Below are positions 42,069 to 51,369 of a stretch of DNA of 64,000 nt, in pieces. Position 1 is the stretch's first letter. Each line of letters begins with the position of its first letter. Source of the stretch: JANPLN01 sp041736155. Lineage in GTDB: Bacteria; Bdellovibrionota; Bdellovibrionia; Bdellovibrionales; JAGQZY01. The stretch spans positions 17,564 through 81,563 of the forward strand of contig JBGSUL010000089.1 of the NCBI GenBank assembly GCA_041736155.1, read 5' to 3'. The position numbers were made by a program, and so were the translations under genes. Below the pieces are notes generated by a model. It was given only the letters and a program-made list of their open reading frames with translations. It did not search any database and was not told where the DNA came from.

Positions 42069-44075
42069 ATGGCAAAATTTTTCCAAGTTTTGTGTCTCTT
42101 TTTAACTATTTTTGTCACTTTAGAATCTGCCTGGGCGCAAATTACGCCACGAATTGAAGACGGTCTCGCCATCACCCACCCACGTGTTCTCGGCACTATG
42201 GAACAACGTTTAAATGGTGTAGGTATCGGTCTGGGTTATTATCTCGACCCCACTGGACGATCGACACCCAAGCTCTCTAATAAGTTTTTAGCAGAACTCC
42301 CTGTCTTTCAAACTATTTTAAGAGATCTCGAATCAGAACTGGCTCTATTTCAAAGGAGCTTCACCTCCAATTCCGATACCGCGGGTGTGGGGCTTAACTT
42401 TCATAATCGCATGTTTGACATTCGCTTTCTTAAAGAAGATCGCGCTGTGCTTTCCCTGATCGGCGTGGTCAATCGCATGGATCAAGGCTATAAAAATTCT
42501 GCCACATGTGGTGAAACTCGCCTCATCTATCGATTGGCTTACTCCGTAGAACTTCCGAGTGATCAAGGTCCGAAGCGTGTTTCTTCGCGACTGCCAATGA
42601 CCGTGAACCTTATCCTCAACGCCCGTCCCGCTAACTCCTCACTCTCCTGTGCCGATATTGCTCGCCGTTGGAAAAACATCAATATCAATGGTCTCTCGGT
42701 AACCCAAGCCGTAGACAGCCTTTTTAGCGACGAAGGTCCTCTCAGCCCAGAGCTTCGCGATCGAAGTTTGATCAAACAACTGGAAATCAATTTACAACTT
42801 TCGCGCAAAGCCGCAGCTGTAAGTCCTGACTTTGGTGGGCACGCAGTTTATTTACTCAAGGTTTATGGTTGGAACGCTCAACAACAAACCTTCTCTCCCA
42901 TACTTCTTGATAACCAGGTGGATCGACAAAAATCAGAAGCCTTTTTTACATGGCTTCTCGCCCCTGCAAATCTTCAACAAAATCTCACTCAACTAGATCA
43001 GGGAACTCTGCGTATTCCGGAAACATTTTTAGCGCCTCGCGCTTATTCCATTGCTCCCGGTGGTTTAGGACGTGCGCAGAACCATGTGCTTTTTAACACA
43101 CTTTCAGATGACAAAATTCAAACAGCACTTTCTCAGTGGCACCCCCCATCGCCGCGCAATATTTTATCGGTAGATGGTTTTAAGCGTCGCCTCACTGATA
43201 TGAGCTGCACCGGATGTCACCAAACCCGCGCCATCGGTGGTTTTCACTTTATGGGACAAGATCCTTACCGATGGAATCCTGACAACAGCAGTTTTTCTGG
43301 ACTCTATCCTGGCAACGCCGTGATTGTTCCGGCTTCAGCACATTTCTTTGCCGATCTAGAACGTCGCCGGCGCATTGTCGATGCGATTTCGCTTGAGCAA
43401 CCCGTGGATTATGCTTCGGGTTTTTCTTCGAAACCCGATGGATCCAACAGTCGGCTCTACACCAATTGGGGCGCTCATTGTTATGTGGGCCATGATCCGA
43501 GTTTTAAACAGTGGACCTGCTCAGCACAATATCAATGCTTGCAACTTCACCAATCTCCACTCGCACCAGGCATGGGTGTGTGCGTTTCAAAAACTCTGAA
43601 AGAAATCGGCGACCCTACAGAAACAGGACGAATCACTCTGACCGGACGTACATGGTATTCAGATGCCTACAATCGCCAACAAACATTTTCGCTTCCCAAC
43701 GACAAAGACTACGTAAACTCTCCTCAAAGCGCACAATCGGGAAGCAAGACGGGTGGCTTCCCTGGCGGATCTATTCGTACGAAAACGTGTGATCCCACTG
43801 TGATGTCTCGCCACCCTGAAGCTCTCTGTGGCGCTTTGCCTGCTGCCAAAAGTGGGTTTAATGCATGCCTCACTGATCCCAAACAAAGTTTTAAAGATTG
43901 CATTGATGAATACTCAACAGGAGTGGGTTTAAGAGGCTGCAGTCGACGCAACCCTTGTCGCGATGATTATATTTGTGCCGAACCCCTCAACTCTAAAGAT
44001 CAAGATGCAGGAGTTTGTGTGCCTCCTTACTTCTTGTTTCAATTTCGCGTCGATGGGCACCCGATTAGGTTTTAA
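42069..44075 (+). CDS. large exported protein with one CxxCH haem motif
   Basis: The start at 42069 gives a signal peptide (FQVLCLFLTIFVTLESAWA). The 668-residue product contains CTGCH near residue 380 (then QTRAIGGFHFMG), a c-type haem binding motif, and a Cys-rich C-terminal part (TCDPTVMSR, CSRRNPCRDDYICAEP) that may be disulfide-stabilised. The N-terminal half (VLSLIGVVNRMDQGYKN) is not recognised. Function unknown, probably periplasmic or extracellular. It converges with the glutathione peroxidase gene with an 11-base overlap. Confidence 0.65.
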   Translation: MAKFFQVLCLFLTIFVTLESAWAQITPRIEDGLAITHPRVLGTMEQRLNGVGIGLGYYLDPTGRSTPKLSNKFLAELPVFQTILRDLESELALFQRSFTSNSDTAGVGLNFHNRMFDIRFLKEDRAVLSLIGVVNRMDQGYKNSATCGETRLIYRLAYSVELPSDQGPKRVSSRLPMTVNLILNARPANSSLSCADIARRWKNININGLSVTQAVDSLFSDEGPLSPELRDRSLIKQLEINLQLSRKAAAVSPDFGGHAVYLLKVYGWNAQQQTFSPILLDNQVDRQKSEAFFTWLLAPANLQQNLTQLDQGTLRIPETFLAPRAYSIAPGGLGRAQNHVLFNTLSDDKIQTALSQWHPPSPRNILSVDGFKRRLTDMSCTGCHQTRAIGGFHFMGQDPYRWNPDNSSFSGLYPGNAVIVPASAHFFADLERRRRIVDAISLEQPVDYASGFSSKPDGSNSRLYTNWGAHCYVGHDPSFKQWTCSAQYQCLQLHQSPLAPGMGVCVSKTLKEIGDPTETGRITLTGRTWYSDAYNRQQTFSLPNDKDYVNSPQSAQSGSKTGGFPGGSIRTKTCDPTVMSRHPEALCGALPAAKSGFNACLTDPKQSFKDCIDEYSTGVGLRGCSRRNPCRDDYICAEPLNSKDQDAGVCVPPYFLFQFRVDGHPIRF

Positions 44076-44547
44076 GTAATTCCAGAATGCGCTCGCGCAA
44101 CTTGGCGGGCGTTGTTGTAGGTGCAAAACGTTGGATTTTTGTGCCATTGGATGACACTAAAAATTTTGTGAAATTCCATTTGATATTTTTTGTTCCTAAA
44201 AAACCCGGAGCTTGGCTTTTGAGAAATTGATACAGTGGATGAGCATTTTCACCGTTGACCTCCACTTTAGCGAACATAGGAAACTTAATCCCAAAAGATG
44301 TCGTGCAAAATTGCTCAATAGCCGCCTCATCACCTGGTTCCTGTTGACCAAATTGATTGCACGGAAAACCCAAGATCACTAAACCTTTATCGCCAAACTC
44401 TTCGTGCAGTTTTTCGAGATCAGCGTACTGATTGGTAAATCCACATTGTGAGGCTGTGTTCACAATCAACAAAACTTTTCCGCGATATCGTTCGAGCGAT
44501 ACGTCACCCTCGCGAATGGATTTGGCCGTGTAACCGTAAATACTCAT
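44065..44547 (-). CDS. glutathione peroxidase family protein (Cys type)
   Basis: The 160-residue protein has NTASQCGFTNQY with catalytic Cys35, VILGFPCNQFGQQEPG and NIKWNFTKFLV, giving the Cys/Gln/Trp(Asn) set of the family. No signal peptide. In bacteria these Cys-type enzymes mostly reduce peroxides with thioredoxin. It follows the FMN reductase on the minus strand by 7 bases. Confidence 0.92.
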   Translation of the reverse strand: MSIYGYTAKSIREGDVSLERYRGKVLLIVNTASQCGFTNQYADLEKLHEEFGDKGLVILGFPCNQFGQQEPGDEAAIEQFCTTSFGIKFPMFAKVEVNGENAHPLYQFLKSQAPGFLGTKNIKWNFTKFLVSSNGTKIQRFAPTTTPAKLRERILELLKT

Positions 44548-44554
44548 AAAACTC

Positions 44555-45100
44555 CTAACTCAATTTTTGACAATACTGTACAAAGGCCGCCGTCAGTGCT
44601 TTTATTCTTTCCGCATTTTTAGAATCCACGAATGTTCCTTCTGCCGTGAAAGCTTCGTGGGCTTTTGCTAAACCAAATGTCTGCGGATAAACATAGGAAC
44701 CCACCACCTCGAGTGGAACTTTTCCGTGCAACAACCCTCGCACGCCACCCAAACCTCCAGGACTCGCGGCCAAGAGAAGCACAGGCTTTTGCTCGAGAGG
44801 AACAGGTTTGAGTCGCGACAACCAATCAATGGTATTTTTCAACGGACTCGAAATCGAGCCATTGTACTCGGGGGAAGAAATGACCACGCCCTGCGCGCCT
44901 TGTATCAGTGTCGCCAAAAGCTGCACACCTTCGGGAATTCCCTCCACCTCAACATCACCATCGTAGAGAGGAATATTCAAAGTTTTAATATCCACCACAG
45001 TGGCCTCCACCGAAGTTGGTAAAAGCTTTTGGGTCGCTGCCACTAATTTTTTATTGAGAGAATCTTTGCGTAAACTTCCTGCAAAAAGAACCAGCTTCAT
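44555..45100 (-). CDS. NAD(P)H-dependent FMN reductase family
   Basis: The 181-residue flavodoxin-fold protein has the phosphate loop AGSLRKDSLNKKL, then SSPEYNGSISSPLKNTIDWLSR and SPGGLGGVRG, as in the NADPH-dependent FMN/azo-reductase (ArsH/SsuE-like) family. Start preceded by GGAGG. Probably supplies reduced flavin or detoxifies quinones/azo compounds; it could supply FMNH2/FADH2 to the halogenase, but there is no direct linkage. Confidence 0.88.
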   Translation of the reverse strand: MKLVLFAGSLRKDSLNKKLVAATQKLLPTSVEATVVDIKTLNIPLYDGDVEVEGIPEGVQLLATLIQGAQGVVISSPEYNGSISSPLKNTIDWLSRLKPVPLEQKPVLLLAASPGGLGGVRGLLHGKVPLEVVGSYVYPQTFGLAKAHEAFTAEGTFVDSKNAERIKALTAAFVQYCQKLS

Positions 45101-45165
45101 TGAAGCCTCCTATTTTGTTGACGCTTTTGCGTCGTTTCTTACGTCGTTGTTAGCGCAGCGCCTCT

Positions 45166-47046
45166 TCACGTCGCTGTTTCAATAATCAAAAGAATAATGC
45201 CGATGATCGATCCGCCGGCAATAATGCCTGCGCCGATGGACTCTTTGTTGTCGATCACATTTTCATAAAACTCACTGCGCAGACTTTTTGATTTTCTTTC
45301 TAATAACCAGAATACAAAAGCGCCCATAAACATCAAAAAAACATCAGTAAATGGAATCACAAACGGCAACCCCAGGCCCACAGGTGACAGAGGGAATTTT
45401 CCATTGGATCTTTTAACCATCATCTCAAGAACCACACCTAAGACTGCGCCCACCAAAATAGCCCATTGCGCTGAGATATGCAGGGCTGAAATTCCCTTCG
45501 ATAAAACTTCGGCGACAGCTTTCCACACCAGAGCACTCGGCATCGGAAACTGCTCAGTACCAAACACATTGATGTCCCCGTGAAAAAGCATGTAAAACAC
45601 CGGCACGGCGACCAAGCCTCCAGCAAATATCCCAATCACGTGTCCCACGGCTTGCTGGCGAGGCTTAGCTCCCAACATGTAGCCTGGTTTAATATCCATT
45701 AAAAGATTACTCGCGTTGAGGGAAACTTCTGAGGTGATACCGGCTGTGATAAGACTCACATTCATATTTCCAGGAGCGAGAAAACTAAAGAATACCTGAG
45801 TGATTTTAGCCAGCGCACCACCCGGCGTAATGGCCGTAAGACCCGTAGATTTCACCGCCATGATACTCAATACAAAAACCAAAGGCACGGAGACAAGTCC
45901 CAGCCAATAATCCACAGCAAAAAAAGTATGCCCCATCCAAGAAATGACCAAAGCCATGATGGGAATTCCAATCAAAGAAACTCGCGACGGTAATTCGATG
46001 TCGGCAAGAATATCTTTCTTTTTTACAGTTTTTGTCGCTTTCTTTTTAAATAATTCTCTCACACTTTGTTTGGTGGATTCAGAAAAGAAAAAGGAATAGA
46101 GAGAGGCCGTCGTCATTAATGCAGCTCCACCCCATAACGCCCATAAAGAGATATTACGAAATCCTCCTGCGGCCGGAATAATGCCTTTTTGAATCATGAT
46201 TGGCGCAAGAATTCCGTAATTGATAATACCACCGATCAGCATGGACATCGCCACACGCATGGACATCAGCATTCCTGTTCCCATCATCACGATAGACGAA
46301 TCGTAACGAAGAAGGAGATCCTTCATCGGTGTGCCTAAGATGGTCGGTGTATAGAACTTATAAATAAATTCATCCCAGTAATGAGGGATGGCCAAAAACG
46401 GCACGCCGATTTTAGCCAGCACAGCTTCGCTACGCAAAAATTCGATCAACGCGGATACACCTGCACCGCACGCTAAAAATTTGGCGCGCAAAAGTCCTAC
46501 TTTAGCATCTGAATTGTGAAGATTATCCATCACCACACCCGAAGCGTAACCTTCCGGGAAGGGCAATTGCTCGTCGTTAATAGAACGTTTTTTCAGAGGG
46601 AACGCATAGAGAACGCCCAGCAACCCCAAAGCCACGCACCAACAATACACTTGCCACATGGGCGGAATGGTTCCCGACACCATCATATAGCCCGAAATAG
46701 AAGCCATCAGAGGCGCTGTCATATAACCCGCACTGGTGGCAATGGATTGCATGGCATTGTTCTCAAGGAGAGTCATATCTTTAGCAATATTGGCTTTGGA
46801 CAGCATTTTAAATACGGCAAAAGAAACGATCACCGAAGTGATCCCCACACCCAATGTCCACCCTGTACGAATCCCAATATAAAGATTGGTCAGACTTAAA
46901 ATCATACCGAGCAAAGCTCCGGTGATCGCCGAACGCACCGTCAGCTGGGGCATATTTCCGCGGTAGACATTTTCCAACCACCACTTGTCTTTTTGTTCAA
47001 GAGTCCAATCGCGGATTTGTTCTTCGGTCAGTTGTTTAATAGCCAT
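45166..47046 (-). CDS. OPT-family oligopeptide/metal-chelate transporter
   Basis: The 626-residue membrane protein has about 14-16 hydrophobic helices. The opening LTVRSAITGALLGMILSLTNLYIGIRTGWTLGVG and NLLMDIKPGYMLGAKPRQQAVGHVIGIFAGG are typical of the OPT (oligopeptide transporter) family. Substrate is unknown: oligopeptides or metal-siderophore complexes. It precedes the YceI-like gene in the transcript (20 bases). Confidence 0.9.
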   Translation of the reverse strand: MAIKQLTEEQIRDWTLEQKDKWWLENVYRGNMPQLTVRSAITGALLGMILSLTNLYIGIRTGWTLGVGITSVIVSFAVFKMLSKANIAKDMTLLENNAMQSIATSAGYMTAPLMASISGYMMVSGTIPPMWQVYCWCVALGLLGVLYAFPLKKRSINDEQLPFPEGYASGVVMDNLHNSDAKVGLLRAKFLACGAGVSALIEFLRSEAVLAKIGVPFLAIPHYWDEFIYKFYTPTILGTPMKDLLLRYDSSIVMMGTGMLMSMRVAMSMLIGGIINYGILAPIMIQKGIIPAAGGFRNISLWALWGGAALMTTASLYSFFFSESTKQSVRELFKKKATKTVKKKDILADIELPSRVSLIGIPIMALVISWMGHTFFAVDYWLGLVSVPLVFVLSIMAVKSTGLTAITPGGALAKITQVFFSFLAPGNMNVSLITAGITSEVSLNASNLLMDIKPGYMLGAKPRQQAVGHVIGIFAGGLVAVPVFYMLFHGDINVFGTEQFPMPSALVWKAVAEVLSKGISALHISAQWAILVGAVLGVVLEMMVKRSNGKFPLSPVGLGLPFVIPFTDVFLMFMGAFVFWLLERKSKSLRSEFYENVIDNKESIGAGIIAGGSIIGIILLIIETAT

Positions 47047-47065
47047 ACTCTCTCCCCTTCAAAAC

Positions 47066-47653
47066 TTATTTTGTGCAATTCTCGACGACTTCGGTGGATA
47101 AATTCAATGAAACCTGTGACCAGGTTTTTGATTTTCCATCGGGACCTTTATGCAGATCATAACAAGTCTTATTTAAGGCCTCGAGAGGTTTTTGCATTTT
47201 AAAATCGAGGATGTCGATGTCGGTTTCGGCCGAGTATTTGTTGCCTTCGATTTTCATGCGGAAAGGCACGACACGATTCTGTCCGTTCATTTCTATTTTG
47301 ATTTTGCTAATCGCCGGATCAAACGCCACCACAGTGCCTTTGATTTTTCCACCGATCATTTTTTTAAAAAAAGATTTACGTAAATTTTCATCGCGACCGG
47401 AATCGCCTGAATCTACACCGAGCGGGTCGATCTCAATAGACGTTTGCGTAAAGAGTTCGACAAGGCTGTTGGCCGAAGCTGGGGCATTTAATTTAAAGGA
47501 TGCAGGCGAAAATGATGCTTTTACGCCTTTTTTCTCTGTGAACTTATAGGCGGTCCATTCAATCACCAATGAGTCTGGTTTATAAGAATAGGTACATTTG
47601 GCGGGCTGCTGAGCAGTAGCGATAAAGAACGATAAAAAACCAATCAAGAACAT
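47066..47653 (-). CDS. YceI-like exported protein
   Basis: The 195-residue protein has a short signal peptide (MFLIGFLSFFIATAQQ). The mature part contains VIEWTAYKFTEKKGVKASF and TSIEIDPLGVDSG with many beta strands, resembling the YceI/polyisoprenoid-binding lipocalin-like family. The AGGAGG site lies inside a perfect 9-bp hairpin that ends directly at the ATG. Function probably binding of isoprenoid or lipid. Confidence 0.75.
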   Translation of the reverse strand: MFLIGFLSFFIATAQQPAKCTYSYKPDSLVIEWTAYKFTEKKGVKASFSPASFKLNAPASANSLVELFTQTSIEIDPLGVDSGDSGRDENLRKSFFKKMIGGKIKGTVVAFDPAISKIKIEMNGQNRVVPFRMKIEGNKYSAETDIDILDFKMQKPLEALNKTCYDLHKGPDGKSKTWSQVSLNLSTEVVENCTK

Positions 47654-47676
47654 AGTGACCTCCTAAAGAGGTCACT
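47654..47676 (-). promoter_or_regulatory. hairpin that hides the ribosome-binding site of the YceI-like gene
   Basis: On the minus strand AGTGACCTC, loop TTTAG and GAGGTCACT form a perfect 9-bp stem; the AGGAGG ribosome site lies at the loop edge and in the 3' arm, immediately before the ATG at 47653. Such a stem would limit ribosome access and could be released by temperature, a ligand or a translating upstream ribosome. Confidence 0.5.
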
Positions 47677-47744
47677 GTATTCGACTCTATGCGTGGGGGC
47701 AAGAAACCGGGGGCTTATCGCACCCCGATAGACGTTTTTTCAGC

Positions 47745-49592
47745 TTATGATGACCGCACAAGTTTACGTGTCCATGAACTGATCGAGGATGTCTGCGTTT
47801 CGGCCATATCACAGAACTGCACTCCGTAAGACTTGCGTTCTTGGCTCCACACAACTTTCCCGAGGACTTGCACGCGCTCTTTGCCATCCGGACTCATAAT
47901 ATTCATCTCGACGATGCCGCCCTTTTCGAGAAGAGCTTCGGTATCAATTTTTACACCACCCAGAGAAATCGAGCTCACGGAACCGACCAGCTCTTTGTCA
48001 CCCATACTAATACGAACTTCTGACTGTATGTTGTAACGATGGTGAGTTCGACGCTCATCTTCCTTCTTACGACGTCTCTTGAGAACAAACGCCACAGCAA
48101 AGGGACTGAGGACGATCATCATCAAAAGCATGCGACCGAGATTATCTGTACCACCTGCTGAACTGCTGCTCAGGCTTTTAACCAATCCACAACCACCGGC
48201 GGCACCACCGCTGTCCGAGGCCAGACCACGCGTTGTATACGTGGCCTCATCCGGCTGTGTGGCACTGATGGTGTTGGTTTTTGCATAGTGCACTGATTTG
48301 TAAACATTCACGCGGGAATTGGTATTCACCTTGCCATTCACGTTGCCCACATTCGCATCCCCCTGACCGAAGAGAATTTGCGCCGCTTGATAACCATTGA
48401 TTTGTGTTTGTGCTTCGCGCTCCATCAGAGCGACGATACCGGCCACCAAAGGGGCCGCCATACTTGTTCCTGAAGCGTAAGCATAAGAATCGTTGGGCAG
48501 AGTGCTTAATATGCTCACTCCTGGGCTGGCAATGTGCACCGTATTTTTACCGAAGTTTGAAAATCCCGCCACAGTGTCACTGTCGTTGGTCGCCGCAATG
48601 GAAATTAAATTTCCAATAGAATAGTTCGCCGGATAGGTCGGACTAGAGTCGTTATTGTTGCTGGCATTTCCAGCAGCCGCCACAAAGGTCACTCGATTGT
48701 TGTAAGCTTCGATGATGGCATCGCGAAGGGCTGCACTGTAGCTTCCGCCACCCCAAGATGCATTGATCACAGAAGCGCCATTTTCGATAGCATAATAGAT
48801 CGCTTCCACGGCATCAGATGTAGCTCCACTGCCCGTGTTATCCAAAAATTTGAGCGGCATGATTTTCACTTTGGCCGGCGTGAGTGTACTGGCAAAAATA
48901 TCTTGAGAAAGGCCAAAGATAATTCCCGAAACGTGCGTTCCATGGTCTTCATCGTCCATAGGATTATTATTGTTAGCCACAAAGTTCCAACCGCGCACAT
49001 CATCTATATAGCCGTTATGATCGTCATCGATACCATTGGAGGCGATTTCACCCGGATTACTCCACACCGCACCGGTAGAAGCAAAGACTTCGTGATTGTA
49101 ATCTATACCGGTATCGATCACCGCCACCACAGGCATCACCGAAGATGAGGCCGATAAATCCGCCCAGGCTTCTTCTGTCTGAATATCGGCATCCGATTGG
49201 TAATAGTTCGTAGTAAAACTGGTGTTGACTGGAGATGAAAATCCTTGCACAGCTTGGCTCTTATCAAACCGTGCGCTTTCGATGCCCACACTTTGTTTGT
49301 GGAAAATATAATTGGGCTCAGCGTACTCTACATTGGGATCCGCTTGCAGCTGCTTTACCAACTGCTCAACATTTTCTTGGCCGACTTTGGCTTGCAGCTG
49401 ATGCATATTGAGCACTGACCATGATTTTTTAACTTTCATGCTAAAATTGAGAGCTTTGCTACTGAAATTGGCTTTACCCTGTTGTTCTTTTTTAAACTTC
49501 ACAATCACTTCGCCAGGAACATATTCCTGTGCCCACGCCGAATGAGTCACCAACGCGAGAAGTATGAATGGTAGCGATTTAGTAAAATACAC
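47745..49592 (-). CDS. subtilisin-like serine peptidase with membrane anchor and C-terminal PilZ domain
   Basis: The 615-residue protein has a signal peptide (1-21), an inhibitor-I9-like propeptide (about 25-100) and an S8 domain with D160 (AVIDTGIDYN), H217 (DHGTHVSG), N309 and S377 (GTSMAAP). Then come a GG-rich Cys segment (SGGAAGGCGL), a TM helix (about 487-504) and RRRKK, which looks like a GlyGly/Myxo-CTERM sorting region. A cytoplasmic PilZ-like domain follows, with R515-xxx-R519 and SISLGG (541-546). Normally a CTERM protein ends at the Arg cluster. Confidence 0.85.
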   Translation of the reverse strand: MYFTKSLPFILLALVTHSAWAQEYVPGEVIVKFKKEQQGKANFSSKALNFSMKVKKSWSVLNMHQLQAKVGQENVEQLVKQLQADPNVEYAEPNYIFHKQSVGIESARFDKSQAVQGFSSPVNTSFTTNYYQSDADIQTEEAWADLSASSSVMPVVAVIDTGIDYNHEVFASTGAVWSNPGEIASNGIDDDHNGYIDDVRGWNFVANNNNPMDDEDHGTHVSGIIFGLSQDIFASTLTPAKVKIMPLKFLDNTGSGATSDAVEAIYYAIENGASVINASWGGGSYSAALRDAIIEAYNNRVTFVAAAGNASNNNDSSPTYPANYSIGNLISIAATNDSDTVAGFSNFGKNTVHIASPGVSILSTLPNDSYAYASGTSMAAPLVAGIVALMEREAQTQINGYQAAQILFGQGDANVGNVNGKVNTNSRVNVYKSVHYAKTNTISATQPDEATYTTRGLASDSGGAAGGCGLVKSLSSSSAGGTDNLGRMLLMMIVLSPFAVAFVLKRRRKKEDERRTHHRYNIQSEVRISMGDKELVGSVSSISLGGVKIDTEALLEKGGIVEMNIMSPDGKERVQVLGKVVWSQERKSYGVQFCDMAETQTSSISSWTRKLVRSS

Positions 49593-49718
49593 GTGAGCTC
49601 CCCTTGTGTATGGCCTTTATCCCTATCGGACAAAAGTATAAAAAAACGAGGGGTTACGTAAAATAAATGACAAGTTCTCCGAGTGAGATACCGAGTGTCT
49701 CAACTTGGCTCAACTATG

Positions 49719-49773
49719 AAAAAAGACTTTGTCAAAAAACTCAAAAAAGTGTTCGATTTTGAGTCTGACAAAG
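49719..49773 (-). terminator. probable terminator of ppiD
   Basis: On the minus strand CTTTGTCA...TGACAAAG forms an outer stem, with ACTCAAAA...TTTTGAGT as an inner stem, followed by a run of six Ts. It lies just after the ppiD stop codon. Confidence 0.6.
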
Positions 49774-49785
49774 CCCTATTTGTGA

Positions 49786-51267
49786 TTACTGATTGATCAC
49801 TTTTTGGTTAATTTTAATGGAAGCTGTTTTGCGCAACTGCTCCATCCACCCTTGGAACATTTCAAAGGATTTTTGGCGAGCAAAAATCTGTTTGAAAAAG
49901 TCCATATTGGTCTCTTTCTTCTGCGCAACAGTTTGTTTCGCAGACATGTCTTTGCGTTTGATGATGTAATAGGAACCATCTTTTTCGATGACTTGTCCAT
50001 ACACAGGGTTCGCAGCAGTGAGTGTCAGCGCGGCTGACAACACTTCATTATTGTCGCCCAGTTTAGGAATCATCATATCTCCTAAACCAAAAACGCCTGT
50101 CTCTTCCCACTTCCAACCTTTTTGCGCCACCAAGGCATCCGCTTGACCAGCTTTTAACTTTTCATTGATCGACTTCACCACGTCCGTCTTTTTCTCTTGT
50201 TTCACGAGATCCGTAGCGATTTGCTTTTTCACATCATCAAAGGAGGGTGTAGACGCTGGTTTCTTATCGTTGACGAGAATGATGTGATAACCAAACGAGG
50301 TTTTCACTGGCTTAGAAATCTGACCAGGGGGCAAAGAAAAGGCCATCTCATCAAACTCTTTCACCATACGACCTTTTTCAAAAAAGCCGAGATCACCACC
50401 GCGATCTTTTGAACCTGGATCTTGACTCCATTTTTTTGCCAATTCGGCAAAATTTTGTGGAGTGGCCTGCCCTGCAATCTCAGTAATGGTGGCGAGCGCT
50501 TTGTTGTCATCGATCTTTTCATCAACCTTGATCAAAATATGCTGCGCTTTGACCGAGTCTTTTTGCATAAAAGAGCCTTTATTTTGATCATAAAACTGCT
50601 GCACTTTTTTGCCGTTCGCGCTGAGATACGCATCCACATCCTGCGGGGTGATGGTCATATCTACCACCAGCTCGGGTTGTGATTTTTTGATAAAGTCGAT
50701 GTTCAATTTCACTTCGTTAATGGCCTTTTCTTGGTCATCAATCAGCGAACTATCTTCTGTGCTGATTTGGTAAAATTGATTCATCTTTTGCACAATTAGA
50801 TCTTCGATGATTTGCTCTTCAAAACGCGCTTCTGTGAGACGTTGCATGCGCAGGATTTCTTTATAGCGCAAGAGTGAAAAGACGCCATTTTCTTGGAATT
50901 GGGGAATCTGTTTTAGAAAATCGCGAACTTCTTCTTGGCCTACCACAACACCTTGTTCTTTGGCCGCTTGTAAAATCAAAGTGCGGTTCACCAGGCTGTC
51001 CACCACTTCTTGATTGAGACGATTGCGCTCTTCGTTGGACATTTTTGCAGCACCACGATTTTCTTGCACACGATCGAGATAGCGCGAAAACTCGCTAAAA
51101 CTGATCACTTTGCCGTTCACTTGTGCAACCGAGGATGCTGAGCCCAACATATCTACATCTGGAGAATAACCAACAAACATAAAAATAACGACCACAAGAA
51201 TCAAAAGTCCCCATCCTGCAATATTGAAGAGAGGATTTTTTCTTTTTTTATAAATGGCCTCAAACAT
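49786..51267 (-). CDS. membrane-anchored periplasmic folding factor (PpiD/SurA-type PPIase)
   Basis: The 493-residue protein has an N-terminal TM helix (about 16-34, GWGLLILVVVIFMFVGY) and then the SurA_N-like chaperone domain (VAQVNGKVISFSEFSRYLDRVQ, LVNRTLILQAAKEQGV). A parvulin PPIase domain follows (about 240-340, VKAQHILIKVDEK, GGDLGFFEKGRMVKEFDEMAFSLPPGQISKPVKT). This is the PpiD layout: anchored in the inner membrane, helping outer-membrane protein folding. Divergent from mreC. Confidence 0.88.
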   Translation of the reverse strand: MFEAIYKKRKNPLFNIAGWGLLILVVVIFMFVGYSPDVDMLGSASSVAQVNGKVISFSEFSRYLDRVQENRGAAKMSNEERNRLNQEVVDSLVNRTLILQAAKEQGVVVGQEEVRDFLKQIPQFQENGVFSLLRYKEILRMQRLTEARFEEQIIEDLIVQKMNQFYQISTEDSSLIDDQEKAINEVKLNIDFIKKSQPELVVDMTITPQDVDAYLSANGKKVQQFYDQNKGSFMQKDSVKAQHILIKVDEKIDDNKALATITEIAGQATPQNFAELAKKWSQDPGSKDRGGDLGFFEKGRMVKEFDEMAFSLPPGQISKPVKTSFGYHIILVNDKKPASTPSFDDVKKQIATDLVKQEKKTDVVKSINEKLKAGQADALVAQKGWKWEETGVFGLGDMMIPKLGDNNEVLSAALTLTAANPVYGQVIEKDGSYYIIKRKDMSAKQTVAQKKETNMDFFKQIFARQKSFEMFQGWMEQLRKTASIKINQKVINQ

Positions 51268-51331
51268 GACATCTCCTTAGTTACTGAGGGTGCATTACAA
51301 AATTTTTCCCTCTTTTTTTCAAGGAGAATTC

Positions 51332-51359
51332 TTGATCTACAGCGACTTTTTGTTATCCT
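51332..51359 (+). promoter_or_regulatory. possible promoter for the mreC operon
   Basis: TTGATC (51332-51337), a 16-base spacer and TATCCT (51354-51359) lie 10 bases before the mreC ATG at 51370. The leader would be very short and no ribosome site is visible. Low confidence. Confidence 0.3.
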
Positions 51360-51369
51360 CTTTGTTGAT

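Noticed and set aside
45120..45133. GACGC/GCGTC inverted repeat after the OPT gene as a terminator
   Set aside because: Only 5 bp with no clean T-run on the minus strand; too weak.
46516..46899. 127-residue plus-strand ORF inside the OPT transporter
   Set aside because: Antisense to a clear transporter gene; His/Arg-rich composition is typical of a shadow frame.
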